Origin: Balaenoptera acutorostrata
Lineage: Eukaryota > Chordata > Mammalia > Artiodactyla > Balaenopteridae
DNA: 64,000 nt
Reading direction: 5' to 3'
NCBI RefSeq assembly: GCF_949987535.1
Contig: NC_080080.1
Coordinates: 57,696,668-57,760,667, forward strand
Below the pieces are notes generated by a model. The model was not told the DNA's origin. It searched no databases and saw only the letters and a list, made by a program, of their open reading frames with translations. How positions within the stretch are numbered: position 1 is the first letter of the stretch; each line of letters starts with the position of its first letter. Position numbers and translations under genes: made by a program. This document shows positions 12,243 to 22,369 of the stretch, piece by piece.

Positions 12243-13224
12243 ACCTCTTATTTCTTCCCAATGACAGAAGCTTCCAAGATGAAACTGCTTGGATAAAAAG
12301 TTAAGGAAGAGAGAAAAAATTTCTCACTCTGTCCTGAGTCTTATACAGTAGAAAGAATAAGATAGAGTTTGATACTTCTGTAAACTATTTTGCTATGTAT
12401 TTGACTAAAGCCATTTGCCTCACTACAGCTTCTCTTTCAACCCAAACTCAGAAATGTAGGCAGAAAGGCCTGCTGCGACTAGCCAAATGGGCAGGGTAGG
12501 TGTCATCGGCTGGACTTGGGCCCAGTGTGTGGCTGAAAGGAGTTGACAGAACCTTGCTTTGTTTGGACAATGGAAACCTCCAAGGGACTAGATTGGGACC
12601 AGTATCTTGATTCTCATTGGGGAAGTATGTGCTTTTTCCATGGAAAGCATCCTAAAAAGCAACCAAGGAGGACCAGATTCTGGTCCTTCTTATCTTTGTT
12701 GTGATAAGCCTGCATTTTAGCCAATATTACATGTGTGTCTGCTCTATATAGAAAATAACAAACCAGTCCTTGAGTAGACCATTGCCCTTTTGAATCAAAG
12801 GAACAGGTTTATTTAATGGACTCATTTTGTTGATAACATATTCAGAGCAAAAATTTTAAGTTTTAGAGTCAAAATTCATCCATATTAGTTAATGCTCAGG
12901 AATAACTATGAATTAAAAAAAAAGTAAACTAGATTTCAATTTCAAGCATTAATAAATTGAACTAATATAGTAGTACCAAATTCAGGTTCTTAAATTTTTT
13001 CTCTAAAAAATTAAGCATACTTGTAATTAGAACCTGAAATTTTAATTAATTAATTAATTATTATTATTTATTATTAATTTTTTTTATTAATTCTGAGAAT
13101 TAGGACCTAGCTTGAGTATCACTGGGAATTTGGGACAGTAAAGCTAGGCTTAGGTATATTTCTTTAAAAAAAAATTGTTTTTTCAGGGTATGGAAACTTT
13201 TCTTCTTCTTTCTCTTTCTTTCCT
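12243..13224. other. Unassigned intergenic sequence
   Basis: AT-rich, with a TTAA/TTA-repeat stretch at about 13039-13090. No gene is seen. Confidence 0.5.
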
Positions 13225-13667
13225 TTAAAAAAATTAAGATATAATTGACATATAACATTATGTTAAAGATGTGCAACGTGTTGATTTGTTTTTTGTTGTA
13301 TTTTTTGAATTTTCTTTCTTTTTTTTACAACGTGTTGATTTGATACACATGTATATTACAATAAGATTACCACTGTCGGGCTTCCCTGGTGGCGCAGTGG
13401 TTGAGAATCTGCCTGCTAATGCAGGGGACACGGGTTCGAGCCCTGGTCTGGGAAGATCCCACATGCCACGGAGCAGCTGGGCCCGTGAGCCACAATTGCT
13501 GAGCCTGCGCGTCTGGAGCCTGTGCCCCGCGACGGGAGGGGCCGCGATAGAGAAAGGCCCGCGCACCGCGATGAAGAGCGGTCCCCGCACCGCGATGAAG
13601 AGTGGCCCCCGCTTGCCGCAACTGGAGAAAGCCCTCGCACGAACCGAAGACCCAACACAGCCAAAAA

Positions 13668-13706
<39 letters not shown>

Positions 13707-14135
13707 GAAAATCCTTTAAAAAAAAAAAAAAAAAAAGATTACCACTGTCGTGTTAGTTAAAGCCTCTATCACATCACATAATTATTATTTCTTTTTTGTG
13801 GTGAGAACGTTTGAGATCTAGTCTCTTAGCAACTCCGAGATATATAATACACTATTGTTGACTATAATCATTATAGTGCATTAGATCTCCAGGACTTATT
13901 CTTATCTTAACTGGAAGTTTGTGCCCTTTAACCAATATCTCCCCAGTTCTCCAGCTCCTGGTAACCACCATTCTTTTCTCTGTTTCTAGGAGTTTAACTA
14001 TTTTAGAGTCCACATATAAGTGAGACCATACAATATTTGTTTTTTTCACTGTCTGATTTATTTCACTTAGCATAATGCACGCTGGGCACAAGTCCATGTT
14101 GTCACAAATGACAGGATTTCCTTCTTTCTCCAGGC
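13225..14135 (-). mobile_element. Old L1 3' region, split by a SINE
   Basis: Minus-strand L1 3' UTR and ORF2 end: it starts aaaattaagatataattgac at 13225-13250, is interrupted at 13379-13734 by a SINE, and resumes to about 14135 with ccacatataagtgagaccat and a caaatgacaggatttccttc segment. A related copy is at 26885-27180. Confidence 0.85.
13379..13734 (+). mobile_element. CHR SINE with 16-bp target-site duplication
   Basis: A full CHR SINE with an AAAT-repeat tail (about 13665-13706) and a final A run. The exact 16-bp repeat AAGATTACCACTGTCG flanks it at 13363-13378 and 13735-13750, inside L1 sequence. The body carries a 24-bp tandem duplication (GCACCGCGATGAAGAG starting at 13563 and 13587), shared with the copy at 38.4 kb. 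Open frames up to 135 codons across it are SINE sequence. Confidence 0.97.
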
Positions 14136-14141
14136 TGCACA

Positions 14142-14215
14142 GCACAGCTGCCCCCTCAATAAAGAATTATCCAGTCCCAATGTCAATAGTTCTGTTGTTG
14201 ACAACCCTTGGTGTT
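14142..14215. mobile_element. hAT-Charlie-like fragment
   Basis: The string aataaagaattatccagtcc, then aatgtcaatagttctgttgt and a ttgacaacccttg end, resembles the terminal part of a MER20/MER33-type hAT element. It directly follows the L1. Confidence 0.45.
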
Positions 14216-14440
14216 TACCAATCCAGAGAAGAATATTTCTGTGACTTTAAGACAGCAGTTGCTGGGACTGAGCAGTTGTGTGGCTATGGCAATTCCAACA
14301 AGGATGAAGTCAGCAGGTGCCAACAGAATCCTCTCTATGGCCAGAAAGCTGACCTTTGTGCCATCATTTGAGGATACAGGAGGGACTGAAGTTAAAGGAA
14401 TGAAAGTGTGAGATGGTCACACTATAAAAATATTGAATCA
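14216..14440. other. Unassigned sequence
   Basis: Open frames of 98 and 67 codons overlap here in two frames. No intron boundary, domain or processed-pseudogene hallmark is seen. Confidence 0.4.
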
Positions 14441-14506
14441 CTAAGTTGTACACCTGAAACTAATAAAACATTGTAAATCAAGTATATTTCAATAAAACAA
14501 AAACAT
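14441..14506 (+). mobile_element. L1 3' terminus
   Basis: The sequence ctaagttgtacacctgaaac, then aataaaacattgtaaatcaa and an A-rich end, is the terminal about 65 bp of an L1 3' UTR. Confidence 0.8.
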
Positions 14507-14789
14507 ATGTACTACCAGGTGTAGGTGTCCCGTATAAGGAATACATCAGAATATTCTTAAGAATCATAATAAAAAATCATAACAGTAAAACAAATTAGAG
14601 ATATTAAAAAGAGTTTACACGAGGAAGTGGGACTGAAGAGATGTTTGTCTGAAAAGTTTTGTTATTTTTTACTAGGAGGCCCTCAGTATTATTTTTTCTA
14701 TGTGTATGTATGTTATACAAAATTAATACATACATATGTATGCTTATTAAACAAAATTAGGAAAGAAAGAAGCAAACATTTCAGTGCCC

Positions 14790-15830
14790 ATTGTATTTTT
14801 TAACAGCTTTATTGAGGTTTAATTGACATTCAAAAAAGTGCAAATATTTAAAGTATACAATTTGATAAGTTGACTTATGTATACCCTCATGGAACCATCA
14901 CTACAGTCAAGAGAATGAACATGTGCATCATTCCCAAAAGTTTCCTCATGCCCCTTTGTTATTCCTCCCTCCCTCCCTTCTTCCTCCCCACCCACCCAGG
15001 CAACCTCTGATCTATTTTGTGTCATAACATATTCGTTTTTATTTCCTAGAACGTTATATCAATGTAATCATGGTATATATACTCTTTTGTCTGCCTTATT
15101 TCACTAAGCTTAATTACACTCTAATTCATCTGTGTCATAAAGTGTATGAATAATTCACTCCTTTTTTTTATTGCTGAATTGTAGTTCATTGTGTGGATAT
15201 ATCACAGTTTGTTCATTCATTGAATTGATGGCCATTAGGGTTGTTTCCAATTTACAAACACTAGATATTTGTATGGACATGTTCTTTTATTTCTCTTGAA
15301 AATATTTGGGAATGGAATGGTTGGATTACATGGAAGACATATATATATTAAGAAACAGTCAAACTGTTTTCTGGAGTGGCTGTACCATTTTGCATCTCTA
15401 TCAGCATGCGTAAGAGGTTCAATTGTTTTACATCCTTTCATATACTCAGAATGGTGAGTCTTTTTTTTCTTTTTCTTTTTTTAATTTGGCCACACCTGAT
15501 GGCATACAGGATCTTAGTTCCCCAACCAGGGATCGAATCTGGGCCCAGGCAGTGAAAATGCCGAGTCTTAACCACTGGACCACCAGGGAATTCCCTGGTC
15601 AGTCTTTTAAATTTTAGCCATTATAACAGGTGTGTAGTGGTATCTCACTGTATTTTAATTTGCATTTCCTTAATGGCTGAACACCTTTTCATGTGCTTAT
15701 TCACCCTTCTTGGTGCAATGTCTATGTTTTTTGTCTACTTTATAATTGAGTCGCTTGTTTTATTATTCTGGATATGTGATTTGCTTGACTCTGTTAAACT
15801 ATGTTCTTTTTTTGTTGGCATTTGCCTCTT
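14790..15830 (-). mobile_element. Old L1 (3' part), split by a SINE
   Basis: Minus-strand L1 beginning aacagctttattgaggttta and including a tgaattgtagttcattgtgt segment, a gccattagggttgtttccaa segment and an ORF2-derived ggaatggaatggttggatta region. The SINE at 15465-15596 interrupts it. The continuation reads to about 15830. Confidence 0.8.
15465..15596 (-). mobile_element. tRNA-Glu-derived SINE (CHR family, short form)
   Basis: Minus strand: T-rich tail at 15461-15483, body ttggccacacctgatggcat, head ccaccagggaattccctgg. Flanks GGTGAGTCTTTT (15453-15464) and GGTCAGTCTTTT (15597-15608) form the target-site duplication. It lies inside an L1. Confidence 0.92.
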
Positions 15831-16515
15831 TTATTCTCCCTCTGCACAGCCTGGGAGAGTGAAATTAAAATATTATTTAAAAATAAAGTTAAATTGAACC
15901 CACTTGGCGCTAATCAAATTGAGCACCCAAGTCTTAGCCAACAGGCAGTTGCCTACCAACTTATGGGGGGGTGGGGAGTATTAATTTACAAAGCAGGGAG
16001 TGGCTGTCTTGGTTTTCACCGACCTCTTGGTCTATGGGCTGAAGGTTTTATACCTAAGACTCTTCAGGTGTCTCCTATGAAGGAAACAACAGGTGCGTTG
16101 AAAGGTTTTCTCAGGTAGATGCTGGGTTTGGATCAGATCAGATAACCAGGTCTGCAGTTGCCCCCAGGGAGCCCCTGGAAGTGCAGGTTCAGGTCTGAAC
16201 TTGTGTGTGATCAGGAGACAGTAACTGCAGTGGCCCCACCTGTTTGACTTGGCAGGAAGTTCATGCTCTTGATTCTCTCCTCATTAATATCAAACAGTTC
16301 CCGGTTGATTCATCTCCTTTTAGGTTACGTGCAGATTTCTGGATCCAGGCCCAATTGGCCAGTTTGTCTATCATTCCTTATCAAACATTCCCTGCTCTTT
16401 TTCCTGTTTGTTTGACATGGGAATTTTGGAATTTTTTTAACCTCTTGTCAGACACAGTTTATCTAGTGTAGATAATTCTAAGATGTAAATAGGATCACCT
16501 AATGTTTTATAAATA
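15831..16515. other. Unassigned sequence
   Basis: No gene or named repeat is recognised. An open frame of 105 codons at 15801-16118 has no visible domain. Confidence 0.45.
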
Positions 16516-16516
16516 T

Positions 16517-16860
16517 CTTTTTTTAAAAATTTTTTTATTGGAGTATAGTTGATTTACAATGTTGTGTTAGTTTCAGGTGTGCAGAAAAGTGAATCAGTTA
16601 TACATATACATATATCCACTCTTTAAAATTATTTTCCCATATAGGTCATTGCAGAGTATTGAGTAGTGTTCCCTGTGCTATACAACAGATTTTTATTACT
16701 TATTTATTTTATATATAGTAGTGTGTATATATCAATCCCAATCTCCCCATTTATCCTTGGTAACCATAAGTTTGTTTTCTACATCTGTGACTCTATTTCT
16801 GTTTTGTAAATAAGTCCATTTGTACCATTTTTTTTTAGATTCCATATACAAATATCATCT
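16517..16860 (-). mobile_element. L1 3' UTR
   Basis: Minus-strand L1: ttattggagtatagttgatt at its 3' end, then gtgttagtttcaggtgtgca, ttccctgtgctatacaacag and the agattccata segment that adjoins the ORF2 stop, with a short T run (about 16827-16837) in that spot. Confidence 0.9.
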
Positions 16861-17139
16861 TAAGCATATTCAAGTATAAGACATGGCACAATTTGAATTA
16901 TTAGCAAAAAATTTTAGGTACATCTGAGATTGTGAACTTCCTATATAGATTCGAGTGCCCTCTTCTGGACACCTGAGCAAACCAGACTAGACCTCAAGCC
17001 AATATCCTCCACCTCCCACCCTTCCCACTCCTCACCCCACTCCCCTCACAGCCCCACCAAAAATGGCCCTGTCCTTAAAAATCTTATGTTCTGGGTCAAG
17101 AGACAGCACATACACAGGTAAGTTTGGGCATTTAAAAGA

Positions 17140-17238
17140 TGATGCATATGTATAACTGATTCATTTTGCTGTACACCTGAAACTAACACAACATTGTAAA
17201 TCAACTATACTCCAATAAAAATTAATTTTAAAAAAAAG
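17140..17238 (+). mobile_element. L1 3' terminus
   Basis: The run gtataactgattcattttgc, then tgtacacctgaaactaacac, atactccaataaaaattaat and an A tail, is the last about 100 bp of an L1. Confidence 0.9.
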
Positions 17239-17509
17239 ACGATGTTAGAGTCATAGAGAATTTTTTACAAATCAGTAACAGCGAACAGATTTTTAGAAGT
17301 GTGTCGTGAAGGTTCAATAATTGTTGGAGGAAAACAGGAAATAAACTTTCAGATTGGGTTTATCCTGTAAAATCTGGAATGAACGGCTTCTGAAAATTAA
17401 CCATGTTGCCTCGTGTTTGTTAGTGGTTTCACTGAATGCAAAGCCATGGCTTTAAGTGACCCCAGCATCTTGCTGATGATTTTTTAAAAGACTGGAGTGT
17501 GGAAAAACA
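17239..17509. other. Unassigned sequence
   Basis: No gene or named repeat is seen. Confidence 0.5.
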
Positions 17510-17690
17510 CTTACGATGCTCTGTAAAAGAAGGTTTGGGTTCAAGTTTGGCCTCTGCCATTTACTACCTAAGTAACTTAGTCTCTCTGAAATTTAGTTTT
17601 GTTCATCTATAAAAAAGAAATATCCTCTCTCACATAAGAAGATATTTGAAAGAGCTTTGTAACTGTAAAGAAAATGCTAATTATCACTCA
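17510..17690 (+). mobile_element. MIR element
   Basis: Order of MIR blocks: gggttcaagtttggcctctg, then taagtaacttagtctctctg, a ttcatctataaaaaagaaat core and a late aagagctttgtaactgtaaa end. Confidence 0.8.
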
Positions 17691-18374
17691 GAGGGAATTT
17701 TTCAGTGACTAAGAATGTCTTTTTTTTTTTCTTCTTTAATCATCACTTAAACAAACATATTTCATTCTAAAACTCCTTGGAGTAATTTGGGCCTTCTGAG
17801 TGGGCTGTCCTAACTTGGCACTGCTTACTCAGTCTTGAAGTTAGCACTTCCCTGTGTCTGCGGTGTCTGGGTTGGTCTCCTTACTCTGATGGAGACATAG
17901 ATTAAAGAAGGCAGAGCTTTTCTCCCTTTTAGCGCTGAGTCCACACCAAAGAAGAAATGAAGGCAGAATTGCTAAGTCACCTGCTGTCTTCAGAACACTG
18001 CAGAATCAAACTATTTCTTCTTCTAGATGTCAGCTCTTGGGGCCCCAGGGTTCAACGCTGTGCATCTCCATTTGACCTCATCAGTGTTTAATCTGCCTAC
18101 ACTCCAGAACCACACAACAAACCACAATGGCTAAAACCTGTCTGACCACCATCTTGGTTTCAACCAAAAGCCTCTTTTGTTAAATCAACAGTTTAAACAC
18201 CAATGCATTTTAGAATCTTAGCTACAATATTAGCAAAGGGAAAAAATAGTTAATGCAGTTTCACTTTTTTTTTGCCATTGGGTATGTGGTAACTAACACA
18301 TTGACCTAATTTTTGGAACTTAAGCCTGGACTGGTATGTCACAGAATTTTTTCCTATTTGTGAAATACATTCAT
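17691..18374. other. Unassigned intergenic sequence
   Basis: No gene, RNA gene or named repeat is recognised. Confidence 0.5.
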
Positions 18375-18500
18375 ATACACTATCATTGTGTGATTCTATC
18401 AGGAAGTGTGGGAGATGATTACTCCATTTTAGAGATTTGGAACTGAGAACAATTATGTGTTGCTTAAGATCTCACAGCCACTAAGGTAGACTGAGACTAA
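18375..18500 (-). mobile_element. MIR fragment
   Basis: Reverse MIR: attactccattttagagatt, then ttggaactgagaac and a gatctcacagccactaaggt end. Confidence 0.65.
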
Positions 18501-18769
18501 AAAGAAAAAGAAAATTCTGCCAAATCTCCATCAAACTTCATTGCTTCAAGGAGCTGGGGAATGATAATGAAAGTTTCTTTAAAAAGACATACGATCTACT
18601 CATGAAGTGAAATGAGAGGACTTTTGTGCTGGGAAGGGTGGCCAGGACCATCTGCAGCAACTTGGCTCTTCCAGGTCACAATAACACCCTGAAGGCATAG
18701 CAAACGAGGGTTAGTTCATCAAGGAGGATTACAGTTGCTTTCCTCACTTATTGAGTGGAAGTGGCACAA

Positions 18770-18940
18770 CATAAAATTAAGAGGATGGGCTTTAATGTCA
18801 CCATGTTCTTGTCCTAGCTCTGCCACCTACTAGCTTATGTGCTCTGGGGGAAGTCACCTAGTCTCTCAAAGTCTGTGTTTCTGAAAAATGTTGAGACGAT
18901 TAAAAGAGATAATGACCTTAATAAAACCTGACCCAGGGTC
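18770..18940 (+). mobile_element. MIR element
   Basis: Blocks in order: cctagctctgccacctacta, ggggaagtcacctagtctct, then gacgattaaaagagataatg. Confidence 0.8.
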
Positions 18941-21337
18941 CGCTGTAGAGTTCTTAAGGAACACAGAAGAAATGGAAGATAGAACAGAAGAAATCTGCAG
19001 CGTCATGCAGGTATAGGTGATGGTTTTGGTTTGTAAAGGTGTGTCCCTTTGTCTGAACACAAGCCAAGATATCTTTTGTTTGGCTGACAGAGGGATGGCC
19101 TACCTAGTATCTAGGATGTAAAACAACTTTTTGGAGGCAAATAAAATAGACAGGAATTCCTTGACTTTGATTGAAAGGTGGTGTGCATTTAATTTTTTTT
19201 TTTTTCAGTTTGTTAGTGTGGGACTTTATTCCAGCATCTTCTCATAAGTTTGGAGGGATGTGGGTCTTTCCAAATCCTGTCATGTCAGCACAAGTAAAGT
19301 ATGAGAGAGATAAAGAACAGGAGAAGACAGTGGGATAAGTATGCCAAATTAGTTATATCTTCCTTCCTTTCAGTTGGTGTTCTTTATTGTAAGTTTTTGT
19401 GTCATTGTAACAGGAGACCATTACTACAGCTGTAGATAAATACAGCTGAGGGTGTGGTGAGAAAAGATTTTGTTGGGAAAATACCTTTTATGATTTTTTT
19501 CTCAAAGTGAATTCAAGGAAAAAAGGTTGTGACCTGGCTGGGTATGAGGATGGAGGTAAAGAAAGAGCAAACATATAAACAGAGCCTATCATTTTTCCTT
19601 ATAGTGACGTCTGAAGGTTACATTCCTACAAAGAATTGTTTGTACTACCGAGGAGTCCTTGCTGCTCGTAAATTATGGTTCAGTAGTTCAGAAATTAAAT
19701 TGCTTCCTCCTGGACCAGACCATAGAGGTTTCTCACCTCATGCTGCAGACAAATTATAACCCGTTAGAGTACCCAGTGGCATGAACCTCTCCCCAGGATA
19801 GGTAGCAGTAGTGTTACAATACTCACCCAGCCTTTCTTCAGCTCTCAGGAACAGAGGCTCAGATGCTGAATTTTCTACAAAGAGTATAGTCTATATTACC
19901 AGGCAAAACCTATCGTTTGGAGGTTTCAGGAAAGGGTAGGTCAAGGATCCCCCATGGCAACTTTATTATAGTTGTAGAAAGCAAGCCAGATGGTAAGAGA
20001 GAGAAGCTACCTGGCAAGGCAGGTGAGGAAAGAACTCCTTTTCACCACATGACTGTTGATCCCATTTGAACCAGACCTTTTATCATCCTGGCCGAGGAAA
20101 AGGAAGTGGGTCCTAGACCCATAAACGAAAAGAAATGAACATGAGGTCTGCTCTTTGCTGATCCCATATTTGGATCAGTAGAGTTCCAAAGACACCACTC
20201 TACAGGAGGAATAAAGCATCACTGGGAATGTTATAGGATGGAAGAAATTTCGTCACTGGAATTCCTTCCAGGGAGAGAATTGTTAAGTGTCGAGAGGAAT
20301 ACTTTGATAAGCTGCTTAGAATGGGGGTTGGATGGGGGTGAGACTCCCAGGGGAAATGCTCCAGGAACAAAGTATGATTGCCAACCTGCCTTCTAAAGAG
20401 AAAGGGTCGGCTTCAGCCAAGTCTGTGTATTACTGAGGACAGCACACAAGTTTGGAGCCAGAGCAAAATTGTAAGGACATAAGGGAGGCTCTCCCTACCA
20501 CCAAAGGTCCTATTCCTCTGCCTTCCCCTGGAAGTACTCACTCAGCCTCTATCCACTTAAATGCCAAAAGTACCTTGGCCGTGTGATCCCCGAGGGCAGC
20601 TGGCTGAGTCCTGGTCGGCCATGACCATGATTGCCTTGGTTGGGAGCATAGTGCAGCCTGGAGGGTGGTGTGGGCAGCAGGCCCAGGCACCTTGTGCTGC
20701 AGAGAGAGTGAAGGAGGGGACCTCCAGGGAGTGGGGACCCAGTCTTCCCAGCTCCCACTGTTACCCGTCCTAGAGTAGCAAGCGGCTCAAAATCCAAGTT
20801 GCTGAAGGATGAATCGGCAGCACTCTTATTCTAGTCGCCATGTACCCTCTCTGTACTTGCAGGAGAGTCTCCCCTCTCACACATATTCCCTCCATTCCCA
20901 CTGTGTGAGGAGGGCTGGGAAGGGTGTGCCCTTATATGCCCTTATGGCTGTTTCTTCTTTCTGGGGGAGAATTCTGACATGCTCCCTCCTTTCAGAGCAT
21001 GGGGCAGAGGAGCAGGGGCCTGCCACAGAAATCACTTCTCTATTTGCCAATAGTGCTGTTCACGCAATGCTCATGCCCATTTGGCCTAGAGGGGAGCTTG
21101 GGCAACCGTGTGCTGTGTGCTCCTGTGGCCTCTCGCCCACTTGGCTTCTCATACGCCCCTCGCTGAGTGTCCTGTGCTGACCTGGCTCCTCCACAGGCCT
21201 CCTGCCCGTGCAGATCCTACGCTTGGGTACCAGGGTGTCAGCTGTCAGGCCTCAGGACTGAAAGCAGAGAACAAGGAATGTTTATCTGATTAGGTCTGTA
21301 TGAGATTTTAAAACCAAATTTAAATGATTTTAGAATC
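18941..21337. other. Unassigned intergenic sequence, possibly with old retroviral remnants
   Basis: About 2.4 kb without a recognised gene. Open frames of 61-123 codons at 20549-21293 overlap in several frames on both strands, with no domain, splice sites or start context to support any of them. The GC content rises at 20540-21250. It could hold an old ERV interior, but no diagnostic motif was found. Confidence 0.4.
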
Positions 21338-21349
21338 AATCATTTTTCT

Positions 21350-21516
21350 ATTTTTTTTTTTATTTTTAAGAATAAGGAAGAGGTTTTTTTTATTTTTGCA
21401 ATTGTCTGAAACTTGTTTTATTTTTATTTTCTTAAAAATGTTTATTGGAGGGTAGTTGATTTACAATGTTGTGTTAGTTTCAGGTGTACAGAAAGTGAAT
21501 CAGTTATACATATGGG
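21350..21516 (-). mobile_element. L1 3' end
   Basis: Minus strand: T-rich end, then tggagggtagttgatttaca, gtgttagtttcaggtgtaca and agttatacatatggga. The repeat AATCATTTTTCT (21338-21349) and AACCATTTTTCT (21653-21664) encloses this L1 together with the adjoining SINE. Confidence 0.8.
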
Positions 21517-21652
21517 AAGAAGGTTTTTATTTATTTATTTATTTACTGGCCATGCCACACGGCTTGCAGGGTCTTCCCTGACCAGGGATTGAACCCGGGG
21601 CCATGGCAATGAAAGCACGAGTCCTAACCACTGGACCTCCAGGGAATTCCCC
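21517..21652 (-). mobile_element. tRNA-Glu-derived SINE (CHR family, short form)
   Basis: Minus strand: TTTA-repeat tail, then actggccatgccacacggct, a tgaccagggattgaacccgg block (box-B-like) and the head ggacctccagggaattcccc. It abuts the 5' side of the L1 piece, within one pair of flanking repeats. Confidence 0.9.
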
Positions 21653-21664
21653 AACCATTTTTCT

Positions 21665-22317
21665 TATAACAAATGTCTTATTTTATCCTTTGACTAATAA
21701 AAGAAAACAAAACAGAAAATTTTGCTTGCAGAAATGTTTCCTGTAGAAAACAAAATGGAAAATATAATCTTACTTTGAAAAAAAAGTTAACATGTTTAAC
21801 CCAGATGTCAGCTAGGAACTCCCTGTAGTTTGAGAAAACATTTAAAGGTTTTAACTGATTTCAGGCTGTACTGAAATAATTGCTACTTGCATAGCTTTCT
21901 TTCAGACAGCTAATCTAATCTTACAGTCATGTGGTATGGTTTTCAGATGAACTTCCATCTGGATATATGTTTAATTTGGGGCACCACATTTAAGAAAATC
22001 TTGGAAAATTTGAGGTATATTCAGAGGAGATGATGAAAATGATCAAGGGATAGGAAACCATGTTAAAGAAGGTTCAGGAATTAGTTATCTTCTTCCTAAA
22101 AAAAAAAATTACTTCAGGGGGAAACGTTAACTGTCTTAAAATATTTAGAAGACAACTAGATTTATTTTGTCCATATCAGGAAAACATAATTATATCTAAT
22201 AAACAGGGAGTTATAGAAAAATGAGTTTGACTCAGCGTAAGGAAGACCATTCCAGCAATTGGTATCCTCTAGAAACAAAATGCAATGCCTAAGAAAGGAG
22301 TGAGTTTCCCTTCCTTA
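21665..22317. other. Unassigned intergenic sequence
   Basis: No gene or named repeat is recognised. Confidence 0.5.
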
Positions 22318-22369
22318 AAATCATTCAGTCAACCAGCAAATATTTTCTGAGACTATGTTCCAGGCATTG
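22318..22369 (-). mobile_element. L2 or MIR terminal fragment
   Basis: The string aatcattcagtcaaccagca, then aatattttctgagactatgt and tccaggcattg, is the reverse of a typical L2-type terminus. It is cut by the L1 that follows. Confidence 0.55.

Noticed and set aside
13271..13678. 135-codon open frame with a hydrophobic start
   Set aside because: The start is L1-derived T-rich sequence, and the rest is a SINE inserted with a 16-bp target duplication.
14075..14411. Processed pseudogene covering the 98- and 67-codon frames
   Set aside because: No protein family is recognised, the left part is L1 and hAT sequence, and there is no gene-derived poly(A) tail or target duplication.
20549..21293. 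Gene or CpG-island promoter suggested by higher GC and several frames
   Set aside because: The frames overlap on both strands with no domain, and CpG sites do not appear enriched by eye.
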